A DNA stretch of 64,000 nucleotides. It comes from Cryptomeria japonica. Its lineage: Eukaryota > Streptophyta > Pinopsida > Cupressales > Cupressaceae. Position numbers and translations under genes: made by a program. Below are positions 1-11,681 of the stretch, in pieces (within the stretch, counting starts at the first letter, position 1; every line of letters begins with the position of its first letter). Location: assembly GCF_030272615.1 (NCBI RefSeq), contig NC_081410.1, forward strand, positions 126,109,640-126,173,639, given 5' to 3'. Below the pieces are notes generated by a model. The model was given only the letters and a program-made list of their open reading frames with translations, did not search any database and was not told the origin of the DNA.

Positions 1-1
1 T

Positions 2-2348
2 GAGTCGCTTGCTGAATTAGCATCTTATGGCCTACAGGAACATTTCCTTGGGAAATGTTTTGATCATGACAATTTTGCAAAAAGAGCCTATGGCAGGCGC
101 TACAGAGCAAAGGAATCAATTAAGGACTATTGGAAAAATTGTTCCGATGACTATGAGGTCCGACGGCGTGAATATTCGAGGCTAAGTGTGCAGCAGATGT
201 GGCTTTATGAATACCATCAAGTCCTAGATCAGGTGACAGATTTTTTGCAATTCCTTGCAGGTACAAGAGTTTGAGGCAATAAAGTACCTCTTGCCAGGCA
301 TTGATTGGTCTCAGGATCCAATTACTGATTTTGAGGCAGCAATGGCAGCTCTAGGAAGGTACACCGATCATTGGTTACACCAGCAGATTGAGAGACTAAC
401 CCATGGAGAAATTCAATTCACATACCATATGATGGGCAATCTCGATTCTCAGTCTTCGAAAGATGAGGGAACCTCAAGTGCACCGAAGGAAGAGGTTGAG
501 AAACCCGAAAAGAGGAAGAAAGCTAGAGCTAATAGAGGGACTCGAGCATCAAAAAGAACTAGAAGGGAAAAGATCCCTATTAGAAGGCCTGAGGCCAGTT
601 CGTCATCCAAGGACCCCAGTTCGAAGGATGATGTAGTTGAGCTTGACTATATACCTGCTCTGCCCTCCTAGAGCGATGTTGATGCATTCGAGGCTAATAA
701 TCCTCTGGAACAAGATGAGCTAGATGCAGAGGTCAAGATCATTGATTCTAGTGAACCTGGAAATCAAGTTGAGGAAGGAGAAATTTCGCCTAATCAAGAG
801 GATGACATGCATGAAGTCACCTAGGGGAGTCGACATGAATTACAATTGAATAGCATCGGCAAAGATGACACCACCATCGAAGGAGAACGCAAGGCGGATG
901 AGACCCACGAGCCCGACAGAACTGAAGAGCAACCATCACATGGGGATACCCGACAGTTGTTCAGTGAGGTAGGGGAGAACTCAGCTATAAGTAAAGGACT
1001 GGATACTGCATCTGTTCCTTCTATGACAAATCAATTGCAGATAGGCACTGGGCCAGCTGAAAACTCTAAGGATCAAAGTGGGAATTTGGCCATAACATTC
1101 GGGCAGGCCATCCCTCAAGATTGGCTAATTGCTCGTGCACAGCGAAAGGCAGCCATCAAGCCACCTATCAACTTGGAGGATATTTTCTCTCACATAGGGG
1201 AAACAAAATCCAAAGGCAAGAGGAAGCCCAAGACCTACTCCCGGATCACCAAGGATGAGCAGAGGAACCGCACAATCCATATCACTACCCCGCCTATCGA
1301 TAAGCCAGCAGATCAAATTGCTTTGGCCAATTATAGCATTGCAACCATCCCAATAGGGTGAACCACCAAAGAGTAGGAAAGGCAAGAGTTCAAGGATTCC
1401 GTGCAGAATATGCTCAAGCAACTCGACGAAATCTCTGCTGAGAGAAACATGTACCGAGTTCATGCTGAGCAGGCCGAGGGGTACATTGATCACTTGTTGA
1501 AGCCATTGCATCATGCTCCCGAATCCCATGTCCCCCCATTGGCATTGGCACAAAGGACTACAACAGATTTTGAAGGAGTACGTGATACCACCAAAGCTGT
1601 CAAGGAATCGATTCGAGACATTAAGGAAAAGGGAGAGCGGATCATTGAAGATGTAAAGGAAATGGCCCACCATCGAGAAACCATTCTAGTCAAATTGTTC
1701 GAGGTAAAGAGGGAATGTCTAAGGGTTCATGGGGTGGTTGGTACAATTCTCCCCCTCATTGGGGCTCTTTTCTAGACCCACGCGCAGATTCCCACATTGT
1801 CTGCTATCCTGGATCCCTATGACATCAGCATCTTTAAAGAATGGTACTGGATCGCCACCATGAAGAATGAAACAAAAGATACCATTAATAAAGAGCAGGA
1901 GGAATGCGAGGAAATCTTGAAAGACATGAGGGATCTTGGTGGAAGGATCCTCCGATCAATGGTTCTGGGTTGGAAAAATAGTTTGTCCGATGACCAAGTG
2001 CAACCAGACTGGGAGGATAGATTGAGAATTGATAAGGTCGCATACTCCACAGAGGACCTAGAGTTTGCCAGTGGATTGCATTCAGACATTTTTTGTTTTG
2101 AGGCTCATCGGTCCGCCTGGAAGGATGGGTTAAAGCATGTAGATCGCCACTTGGAGGGTATGCAATATAAAATATGCCATCCTCCTATGCCTCAAAGCAT
2201 GGTGTTGTTCCAGCTATGCATCAGATTTCAAGACTATGTTCGGGCAAAACGTGCGGCAGGTCGGGACCTCTGGAAAGAGTATTTGCATGGCGAGGATGAA
2301 TTTCTGGAAAAAGGGTCTACAGCAGAAAAGGAGAAAGTGCTTTCATAA
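2..2348 (+). pseudogene. Broken long ORF inside LTR unit A, unknown protein
   Basis: From 255 to 2348 one reading frame runs through about 700 codons, interrupted only by stops at 669 (TAG), 822 (TAG), 1359 (TGA), 1374 (TAG) and 1773 (TAG), and ends at TAA 2346-2348. Upstream, 2-253 is open in another frame; skipping a 28-nt segment at about 225-252 that starts GT and ends AG joins the two frames. The N-terminal part is globular-looking (aromatic, Trp-rich). The middle is charged, with a Lys/Arg-rich NLS-like patch (KRKKARANRGTRASKRTRR) and acidic Ser-rich linkers. The C-terminal part (1395-2340) is rich in Glu/Lys/Leu and probably helical. This layout parallels the ORFs of units B and E, but I see no clear residue-by-residue match. 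No retroviral Gag zinc knuckle, protease or RT motif is visible. Function unknown. Confidence 0.6.
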
Positions 2349-2626
2349 AATGCAATATTCTTTTAAAATCTTAAAAGCACTTTTTGGCCATAAAGTTCAT
2401 TTCTAACTGCCAAAACAAATGTAAATCTTGAGCTCCGTGCATGTGCACCTTTTTGAGCAGCTTTTTGGGAGTTATTAATTACCTTTTTTGGGTAGTTATT
2501 GTTTCTCTTTTTGGTGGTTGTTGATATTTTGCCTTCCATTTATGGGCATGGGTACTATGTTGTATTGATGAATCTGGGCCACTTGTTTTGTTTTAATCTT
2601 GGCCATTCATCTAAGTTTTGAAACTC

Positions 2627-2634
2627 TATTTAAA
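2627..2634 (+). promoter_or_regulatory. TATA-like box of LTR unit A
   Basis: TATTTAAA followed by AGGGGTTGG. It lies 835 bp before the CA end at 3462, the same spacing as in units B, C, D, E and F (772-827 bp). It is read as the U3/R promoter of the LTR. Confidence 0.5.
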
Positions 2635-3462
2635 GGGGTTGGTTTTCCCTTATTTTGTAAGAAGTCTAAGATTGTTGCTGAAACTCTGGCAAAATTTATG
2701 CAGAATTAATGGAAATTAAAGTTGTCTTATTTCTTTGTGAGTGCATGGTCTCCTTCATCATTTAATATTCTTGTTATGTATTTTGCTTTCAGATAGTATT
2801 TTTGGGGATAATATTTGATAGAAACCTTGGTGTTCATACCATTAAGGATTGGTTGATTGCCATTCCCCCTGCATGGTTAGTCTGAACCCATTTATGTGCT
2901 TAGTTCAGTTGTTAAACATCAAATGGATGGATGTCAAATTCTCTATTTATGTTTAGTAACATGAAAATCAAACTCCCTTCAAAGATTGCACTAGATTTTA
3001 CAACATTGTGCTTTATTAGCTGATAATGTTAAATCTGTTTTTTTAAGGTTTCCGTCTATCTTCCTGGATATGCTATCTTAGATAAATTAATTAGATATTT
3101 TCTATCTCTTTTCCCTTCCTTTTTGCCTTTTCTTTTTATCAAAAAGAAACCATACAGTCAAGCTGAAATAGTATCAATTAAAAGCAAAATCAGATGATAT
3201 AGGACTGTTGAACTTTAAGGAACCCGTTCGAAACCGATTCCGTCTAACCTGAAGTCCCTTTTGTGTTTCCAGCAAAACACATCAAACCGCTAAGCTATCC
3301 TGCAATCAAGACCTGACAACCAAAACATTGATGTAATCCCCATTGATCAAATTAACACAACATTAGGGATTTCCTTATCTCAAGAGAGGATAGGATTCTT
3401 AGCATTTCTAGTCTGCGTTGGCCGGATGAAGTCGTACCAATGCGATTTTAGACACGTCAACA

Positions 3463-3765
3463 GTGAGTCGAGTCACAGATAAATATTCATCTAATAAATA
3501 TTCCTATCCTTGTTATATACCATTTATCTCCATCTAATTGTTTGTAATATATAAAACTACTTGATGATGATGGGTAAATATTCCTAACCTTGTTATATAC
3601 AATTTTCTTCCTTAGAAGAGGTCCTAGGTCTGCCACACCTAGACCATATTTGGATGGGGCATTACATTGTGTAATAAAAAACTACAATAATAGCTTTCAA
3701 AAACAGTACCACCCAACATGCATGCACTTAAGTAAATGTGTACATGCTTCACATATAATTATGAG
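3463..3765. other. Spacer between units A and B
   Basis: AT-rich spacer with no gene. It holds a local direct repeat of about 28 bp (around 3499-3527 and 3575-3603, both with 'TAAATATTCCTA' and 'CCTTGTTATATAC'). The 5 bases at 3761-3765 (ATGAG) are the left target duplication of unit B. Confidence 0.6.
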
Positions 3766-4299
3766 TGTTGTCCTAATTTTTGTTTCCAAAAATGAAGGAT
3801 CATTACATAAAACTTTTGTGAAAAAATAAAAATTTGCTCTATGGCACGCTTCCCGAGGCAAAATTTGACTAATCCTTGGACTGGCTTAATCCTCAATCCA
3901 TCCTCGAACTACATTTCGAATTTCCCCGAATTCTGGTTTCGTTTGCTATGTCTTTCCTTCAATTTCGGGTTTTAAAATCTCGACTGCAGGTGGAGAATTT
4001 TCTTCAAACTGCAAGTTTTAATGATGTCCATTGTTTTGGTCTTTGTAGGGGAATTTTCAGCTTATTACATGTGCACTTTTATTAAAAGATGAATACTTGT
4101 AATTTGTTTTAAATTTTCCCTTTTTTGTTTTTATTATTTTTATTGTTTTTTTGCTTGTTTAGTTAAAATAGGGATTTTTTGGCTAAATTACAAGTAAACT
4201 TGTAGTTCTCTCCAAAAACCCCTACTTTAATGGTTTTTACATGTAATAGGGATTTTAAACCCCTATTACATATGTGCAAGTAAGTTATAACTTGTTGTA

Positions 4300-4620
4300 G
4301 GGCTTTTCTTTCTCCTTTACAAGTAAGTAAAACTTGCATCTCTCTCCAAGAATCCCGATTTTGCCGTGCAAGTGAAAAAGTGACAATTTTAAACTTGCAC
4401 TTTGGTCTAAAAAACCCGATTTTACAAAAAGTGCATTTTTGACAATTTTAAACTTGCAATTCATTCCCCAAAACCCGAATTTGGCTTTGTAAGTGAAAAA
4501 GTGCAAATTCGAACTTGCCATATCTTCTCTAAAACCCGATTTTCACATGTATGAACAAATTCGAACTTGTTCTTGTCTCCAAAATACCCGATTTTTAGTT
4601 GGAAGCAAATTTGTGGAAAT
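4300..4620 (+). repeat. Degenerate tandem array in left part of unit B
   Basis: About four to five units of roughly 60-65 bp, each containing an AACTTGCA core, a stretch of Cs and As, and CCCGATTTT, then a short 'AAGTGAAAAAGTG' spacer. The counterpart in unit E is at about 54630-54960 on the opposite strand. No protein-coding sense is visible. Confidence 0.6.
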
Positions 4621-5729
4621 TTTCAATTGATTTTTGTGGACATCTTATAGGAATAAGAAGGCGAAATGATTACAAGGCATTTTTTGTGAGTGTGTAAACA
4701 CGTTGCCTTTGATTTGGTAAACGGTTAACACTCCATTTGTTGTGCTTTTACTTTTTCAAACCGTTTTCCACGTGACCCTCCTTTGGCTGCATATTGGAAG
4801 GATTTGATGCCGCGTTTTCCCTTCATCCTTGGGTGTTTGGCTTTCACATTTTCATACACGGTATTTCCCTAAGGATTTGGCCCTATCTTCTTGTATCTAT
4901 TCCAACGTTTTTGCAACTAAAGATGTTTTTCCAAAAACGTGGCAAGGGTTTGGGGATTACGGTTTGTCTCTATTTATTGGATATTCTTCTTCATTCCAAG
5001 TTTGATTACATTTTTGGAGAAGCATTTTCAGTTTGAAGCAAGGTATGTTCTCTTTTCTTTCTTTCGTTCATTTTATTATTTTCTTGCTTTCTTTGTTTTC
5101 TTTCTTGATTGCATTTTTGCAAATATGTTGTTCTTCCCCCAAAAATCGGTTTTTGTGAGAGAGATCTTCCCCTTGGTATGCAATTTTTGAATTGCATTGT
5201 TCTTCCCATATTTCCCTCTTTACTTGTATTCGGGGTTTTTAATCCCGATTACAAGTTTGCTGGAAATTCTTGTCTTTCCCTTACGATTAAGGAATTTAAC
5301 CATTTTTGGTTAAAATTCCAAGTTGAGAAGTGTGAAATACCCCCCCCCCCCTTCCAAATTTAGGTTTTAAAAACCGGATTACATGTTGAAAACTTCTTCC
5401 CATTTTCATGACAATGAAATTCCCAGATTTTCCCATTTCTATCCATTCATGTTTCCCATATCCATACTTTCCATTTCCATCATTTTCTGCAAGTCAAATT
5501 CTAATTTTGCATCCATTTCTCCATTTGCAAATTCACAAGTGTACTTGCATTCGGGTTTTAAAACCCCAATTGCATGTATGTTCTTTCCAACTTGTATACT
5601 TGCAAAAATTTCCCCAAGATCCGAAATTGGTCAAAGTCGAGATTTTCCCGTTTCTATATATTTTCCCTCTTCCTCTCACAAAATCGTGAAGTTCAAGAAT
5701 CGAAGTTTTTCCCATTTGAGGAAGGAAGA

Positions 5730-8700
5730 ATGATATTTGCATTTGACTATGATGTTGCCTTAACTCTTTTAAGTCTTCATCACAGTATTCCAGGTTCACA
5801 ATCAATGTCAGATTTGCCGACATCTCCAGTTTCAAAAAAGATGAAGTACAAATATGACAAATATCAGAACTAGGTTGTCATGTCCCCTCTTTAGCTCTGT
5901 CTAGCAAAGACATGTGAGTTAGCCTATTATGGAGTCTTGTAGGTTGGTAATGGTGGATAGAGACTCAGTCAAGATATTCAGTGTTTGGATTTGGTGTTTC
6001 TGGCAATAGTAGATCAGTTTGGAGCAGTTCCTTGATTTTAGGAGGCAGTTCCTACTTTTTAGGAGGTTGTGACAACGTCTAGGGTTGGGGTTCCATGAGA
6101 CCATTCCTTGGTTTCAGTTTCAGGAGATTTGGGTGTGTTTCCTAGTTTCTAGGAGCATCCCTAGATTTTAGGGATGAGACTGCCAGTTGATCCATGATTT
6201 CCGACATCAGTCACAGTCAGGTGACAGGTTCCGTTTCAAACTTTTGGAGTCATTTGAGCCTTCTGCAGCTATTTGGGTTATATTTTTAATATATTTAAAT
6301 ATTTCCTAAGTTAGCGTTTAATTAATTAAATAAGGCTATGTTTATAGCCATTTTGGAGTAATAAGGGGTGTTTGGCTTCATCTAGATGCATATGCCCATG
6401 TGTTATAGCTCGTTGGAAAGGTCTTGAACTTTTCTAAATGTTTCCCATTTGTCAGGGATCCTTTTAATGAACGGAATTCTTTTATATTAAAAAAGTGGCG
6501 TTTTCTCTATACTTGGCGACTAAAAATGAGAAATAAGACTTTATAAGCCTAAGCGCACTTTTCATACACTTTTAGAGTTTGAGCTAGAGGGAAAGAGTTA
6601 TAAGGAGATGGTAACCTAATTATCAAGTATCTTTTACACATTTTCATCTTTGATTTGGAGAATTTGCTTTGGAGAGCGATTCAGCATCTGGGACGAAAAC
6701 CCCAGGGTCTTGCCTGTCTGGGACATAGCCCCCAGCACAGTGGTTATTTGGTTCTTGCATTCAATTTTCAGTGCCTTAGAGTTGGTACGACATCTTTTCT
6801 GGAGGATTCAGTGGACAGAGTTAGGGTTTAGCGTGGAGATTGGGTTTTCCAGCTTGGCATCACCTAACAGCCGTACGGTTGTACTTTGCAGCCATTTCTC
6901 TTCCCACCTAGAGCTATGTAAGAGCTTTGGACATTTGCGGCAGCCTCCTTATTTATTACAGTATTCACTCTTCATCCAGGTTGGACTCATTGCTTATTGT
7001 AATCTTTCTGGAATTGTTTGGAATCACTATCTGGATAATTATTTGATTTAAATAATCAGAAATCTGCTTGGTATGATTCTGATTTGGCTGTGTATGAACA
7101 ATTATTTCCAGTACTCTTTTCATGTACTTGTTCTTCAATTATTACTTGCTGAAAAACTATCAAAACATAAAAAGAATTCAACCTTCTGCAACTTCTGTCT
7201 ATTTCTGGAAGATTATAGTAATAAGTAGGAAATTCAACTAAAAATAATTAGAAGACTTACAGCAGATCAGCGAAGGGATCCATCAGGGATCTTTCATAGG
7301 TAGCACCTTCCCAAGTTTCTTCTCCTTTGGATTGCATCAGAGACACGGAAATAGGGCACGTGGATATGTCGGAATTCGTCAAGAGGGTAGAAGATCCACA
7401 GGATAATAACTTGCAGCGGCTATTGGACAGCCATATCCATCATGCATCTTCTTTCCCCGTGGCTGCCTTAGAACCAGAGTTTGTTCTCCCCTGTGCCCAT
7501 CATTTTGACAAAGAAATAAGAGTCATCAAAAATGATGATGGCGAAGCTATAATCCGTCTTGATGCAGATACGATTAAGAATAGAATACCTCTTGCACCTG
7601 TTTACATGGAAATCTCCAAAGAAAGTGCAGCAGAGTCTTACGTGAAGAGGGAAAAAGATTGCAAGCGACATATCAACAGGTGGATCCAAGAGCCATGAGC
7701 CTCCTTCTCAAGGTGGGCGAAGTTGTATCGCTGTGATTTCAAATGCGAGATTGGAGACACCATAACCCTTCTCAGTAGGATGATGGGCCTTGAGCATTCC
7801 AATGCCTTTGAGCCATGGATGTACCAATTCATCATGTTCATAAGGCAGTCTCATCACATTTCATGGGGAGAAGTCATCAGCGATGCCTTGTGTGAACAAC
7901 TTGCAGCAGTCCCTACCACCATGACTTTCTTCATGAATTCGTATTTGCTATATTTGGCAGCATCACTTAGACATTTTCCAGGTCTTTCTGCCAAGGGTGA
8001 TCACTCACTTATACCAGTTTGGGAGTATTATGACCAACTATTGTTGAGACCCAGCAAACTGCATTTCAGAAGAGTCCAAAATGCATTCTTCGGATATTTC
8101 ATGAGTCAGTTTGACAGAACTCTTAGAAACAAGAGAGTATCAGATAACGCATGGGAAAAGGTGTGCGAATATGGATGTTTGTTTCTGCAGTTTCCCTCCT
8201 TCACCTATATGAGAATTGGATGCTATGGCTGTCAACCATATATGCTTCCCAGATACCAAACTGATAAGATCATTCTTATGGAGTTGGGAAGACAGATCAT
8301 GGCTTTCCACACTTTTTAGTCTGCTAGACACAAGGATGGAATGGGGATCTCTACCACAAATCCATTGAAAATTGGCCGGTATTCCCTTGTCATATTTGTG
8401 AAAGCTAAGGCTATGGAGACTGAACTGCAGGAAATCAACCTCAAAAGGTTTAAACCTAGAGCTGATTTTGATTATAGGGGTATGAAGGAGAAGATCAAGA
8501 AATCCTTTGTGCACGTGCATCGCATTGAGGACATCTGGGTAGATCTCCGCACAAAAGCCGAAGTTCTGAAGATGGATTACTGCAGGCTCACTGTTGAGCA
8601 AATTGTTGATTTGAACTTGGTGGATATCCCACAAGGGATGATTGATGATGGGCACATACTTGATCCTGAATACATTTCACGGAGAGCTGAGGAAGCTCCA

Positions 8701-10578
8701 CTTCCTTTCATCCAATGGTCGCACAAAGAGTGCATATCCATCCTTGAGAGATTTCAGCGTATCTTGGCTAATACTAATGCATGGTTGAAAAATAATGCTG
8801 TTAGACTTATAAAAATCAAGGTTGGTAAAGATGATTCTACAGGGCCTCTTGGACATAAGTCTGAGATTCAGGTTGACAACAACGAGGGTGCATCATCTTC
8901 GGGCACAAGGATCAAGTTGCGAATAAGTCGGACAGTAGTGCTTCCTCCTGAGGAGACGACAGTTCGTGGGAAGGAAAAATCACGATTTCATGTCCAAGTG
9001 ATCGATCTAGATAATCCAAAAGAAGGGCAACAATCTAATGGTCCTCCTAAGTCTCCAGTTTCAAACTCGCCTCATGAGATCATTCCTCCAGTTTCCATTG
9101 AGATGCCTCTTTCTCCTCCTGATTTGCTTGTGGATGAATCCCCTCAGAATCCTATTCCCATTTCAGCATATGAGCCATCTCCTGATCATCAACAAGAGAC
9201 TGTGTTGGAAATTCCTAAGGATATTCATACTTGCATCCAGTTATCAGAAATTGATACTTCCACTTCTGATTTTGAAGAGTTTATGAGGCAATCTGCCTGC
9301 CCATTGATAACTGAACAAAACGTGGTCACTGTCCAAACAGATATTCCTCCCAGGATGACCACGGTGACTCAAACAGAAACTGCTTCTCCTTTGCCTACAG
9401 CTGCTACTAAAGGGGAGTTGATGACTTTGCCTTCATGGCTTAGTTCTTTTACTCCGAAAAGGAAGAAGCAAGAAATCCCACCTGATGCCTTCGACTATCA
9501 GCAACTGAAACAGTCCAGATCCAAAGTTGCTAAGAAGGTCAAGACTATCTCCAAAGTAACTGTTGACAGCAACAAGATGAAGGTAGCTGAAATTGTGGAA
9601 CCTATTGCAGATAAGCCACTTGAAGAAATGTCAACTGCTAATTATAAGGTTACAAGGATAGAGTTGGGCAAACAAACACATGAGGTCATTAAACATGATG
9701 CTCAGTTTTCTTTTGCTTCGCTGGTGCAAAGGTGTGATGAGCTTCTAGCAAAGAAAGACAAGCTAGAAGATGAAAACCGACAACTTATGGCAGTCGTTCA
9801 TAAAATCACAAAACTTGCTACCGAAGGGAGTAACTCCATAGGTTCTTCTGGTCCCCAAAAATCCATTCATGGAGTGGAAAGGGCTGCTCAGAAGGTACAA
9901 GCACTAGATTCCTGGGTTGATCAACTTCATGATCTATGTGCATAGGTAATGAAAGAAATTTTTCAGATGATGTCTAAGTTGGAAACCATTGAGGAGAAAC
10001 TGGTTCAGACTTCTGATACTTTCAAAAAGAATCTGGAAAGTGTTGAAGAAAATTTGACAATCTAGCGTACCATGCCCCAACAACAGCTGAGTGTTTTGCA
10101 GGAGCATTCCATCATCTCTTCCAGGGTCATGTACTTGGAATCTGAAGAGCTCCTGGAAAACAAGGCCCTTGTTCTTTAATCCCTCATTGAGGAGATCGGT
10201 GATGCAAAGAGATTCTGGGGTGAAGTTTTCCGAGATATTGTCTCACATTGTGAAAGGGCCTCTTGCAACATAGTAAGTCAGGATGGAGAGCTGATTCCAG
10301 AAGAATAAGTTCTTGCTGATTTACAGATGATGATTCATAATGAATGGAGGAGCGAACAATTCTCGGCTACTTCAATTCAAATATTGATGAAACACCAAGC
10401 CTTTTTGCATGAAATCCAGTCTATCCTGAATAAAAACAACTCTACGCTCCTCCGGTTTCATGACACTATTGTGAAGACCATGGTTGTTGCCAAGAACACC
10501 CATGAACCGAATCCCGAGGAACTACAAACGAGCATCCAGAAATTTAAAGGATTTGTATTTTCACATAATGCAACTTAA
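5730..10578 (+). pseudogene. Broken ~1140-codon ORF inside LTR unit B, unknown protein
   Basis: After solo LTR G plus one target copy (1426 bp) is removed, a single frame runs from ATG 5730 to TAA 10578, about 1140 codons. It has stops at 5871 (TAG), 7696 (TGA), 8317 (TAG), 9943 (TAG), 10063 (TAG), 10177 (TAA) and 10306 (TAA) but no frameshift. At these sites inverted copy E has sense codons (for example CGA, CAG, TGG, GAA), so the stops are single-base changes. Regions: a globular N-terminal half rich in Trp/Phe/Tyr (7327-8760); a Pro/Ser/Thr-rich acidic middle with a KRKKQ patch (8800-9620); and a C-terminal coiled-coil-like part with heptad-like Leu/Ile (9700-10560). It lies wholly left of the TATA box, as in unit A. 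I do not recognise the family. It could be a captured host gene or an element-specific protein; no Gag, protease, RT or integrase motif is seen. Confidence 0.7.
5876..7296 (+). mobile_element. Solo LTR G inserted in the ORF of unit B
   Basis: A 1421-bp unit starting TGTCATGTCCCC and ending GATCTTTCA, with an exact 5-bp target duplication TAGGT at 5871-5875 and 7297-7301. In unit E the corresponding site is uninterrupted (GAGGT), which confirms the insertion. There is no internal coding domain, primer-binding site or second LTR, so it is a solo LTR, probably Ty3/gypsy type by its ends. The left end can fold (CATGTC...GACATG). Confidence 0.85.
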
Positions 10579-10864
10579 GTGTTTTTCAACACTTGTATTT
10601 TTTGCACTTTTGTAATCTTTAGTTGTAATTTTGTTTTGACAAGTTACATGTAAAAGTATTCTTTGTAAAATGCATGTTACACATTACTTGCACTTTTGCA
10701 ATTACATGTAAGGCAACTACAAGTTGTGTCCAATTAGGACTGTAGTTGGAATAAGTCTTAGTTAGTTATTGAAGTCTTAGTTAGTTATTGAATAAGTCTT
10801 GGTGGTTGAGAGAATCTTTCAAGTTAGCTAGGATCCTCCCAGCTTTTTCTCAAGGCTCCTCTTC

Positions 10865-10872
10865 TATAAATA
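10865..10872 (+). promoter_or_regulatory. TATA box of LTR unit B
   Basis: TATAAATA, 816 bp before the right end of the unit. The same octamer is at the matching place in unit E (47604-47611, minus strand). Confidence 0.6.
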
Positions 10873-10942
10873 CTTGAGGGGTCTATTGTAATCTTTATCT
10901 TTTGGAAAGCAAGCAAAAACTCTGTCAAATTTACAGCAAAGA

Positions 10943-11419
10943 AGTCTTTGAGCTTTCATGTGTAAATTCAAGAATTGAAAGGAATACAAGGAAATTGCTC
11001 AAGCTTTGAGTCTTTGTGCTACATTCTTGAGTTAGTGTTCTATATTATCTTTCTTGCAAGTGTTCCTAAAGAGCTTAATCACATCTAATTTGCAATCTTT
11101 GTGCTGCAAGTAGTTGAGTTTAATATAGATTAAAATAAATATTTTGTTAAGAGAAGCTGCAAATCTTTGTGCTTTCACTTGATCTTAGGAGAATTTCGGA
11201 ATAGATTTTGTGGGAAATAGCTGTGAGTCTTTGAGCTTACACTACTTCTCATTGTTTTAAAGAAGAAAAGATTAATGTTTTTCAGTCTTTGAGCTGTCAT
11301 AACTTGTTCTTTATAGCATTAGTGTAGAAAAGGGTAGATAGGACTTCACATAATCAAGTCTTTGAGCTTGATACTGTCGTCTCGTCTCGAAGGAAGTGAC
11401 GAAAGTCTTTGCGCTTTCA
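10943..11419 (+). repeat. Eight-fold motif AGTCTTTGAGCTTTCA in R-U5 of unit B
   Basis: Near-identical 12-16 nt motifs start at 10943, 11009, 11094, 11162, 11226, 11284, 11357 and 11404, with spacings of 45-85 bp and otherwise dissimilar sequence between them. The series is retained in unit E. It lies downstream of the TATA box and so would be in the transcribed leader. Function unknown. Confidence 0.75.
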
Positions 11420-11681
11420 GGAAACTTTATTTCCTTCCTCTCATTTCATTTGAAAGTGGTTACTGCTGTTTATATTCGATTGCTATCCTTTTCTGTGTAG
11501 AGAAAAGGATATTGTTTTTCTTGAAAGAAGAAGAAAGATTGTTGTCCCATCCTCTTTTATTTTCAAAGTTGTAGTTAGATAGGGGGAGCCTTCCCTTAAT
11601 TAGGAGAGTTTTTACTCGTGTGCTGTGGTTGAAACCACAATTTTGTATATTTCCCCAAGTGTACAAAATTTTCAACCAACA

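Larger units (their letters stand above)
1..3462 (+). mobile_element. Giant LTR unit A, left end outside window
   Basis: Right part of a long terminal repeat-like unit. Its right end is seen at 3462 (...GACACGTCAACA). About 260 bp before that end match the right end of solo LTR F (52150-52417), including the stretch with 'AGGGATTTCCTTATCTCAAG'. A TATA-like box lies at 2627, 835 bp before the end, as in units B-F. The left part holds a broken protein gene (2-2348), followed by about 280 bp and then the promoter. The left end and left target duplication are off the window, so the insertion cannot be closed. Orientation is inferred from the TATA box and the CA end. Confidence 0.7.
3766..11681 (+). 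mobile_element. Giant LTR unit B (solo LTR-like, 6.49 kb net)
   Basis: Starts TGTTGTCC and ends CAACCAACA. It is flanked by ATGAG (3761-3765) and ATGAA (11682-11686), a 5-bp target duplication with one change. An inverted copy (unit E, 46798-55475) matches end to end apart from each copy's own nested insertion, which fixes both boundaries. The left and right ends of the unit do not resemble each other, so there are no LTRs within it: the whole unit behaves like one LTR left by recombination. Contents in order: terminal hairpin, degenerate repeat array (4300-4620), a long ORF (5730-10578) split by solo LTR G, a TATA box at 10865, and an R-U5-like region with eight copies of a short motif. An alternative reading is a non-LTR-retrotransposon-like unit with TG/CA ends. 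Confidence 0.8.

Noticed and set aside
1125-1673. Long minus-strand ORF in unit A
   Set aside because: It is the antisense shadow of the plus-strand frame, which has clearer coding composition and continues on both sides.
5876-7296. LTR G belonging to the same family as the gypsy element at 24270-31535
   Set aside because: Both start TGTCAT, but the right ends and interior differ (TTTCA against TTACA), so only the type is shared.
10943-11419. CRISPR-like array from the spaced motif
   Set aside because: Repeats are short and variable, spacing is irregular, and the sequence is eukaryotic LTR leader; nothing CRISPR-related is nearby.
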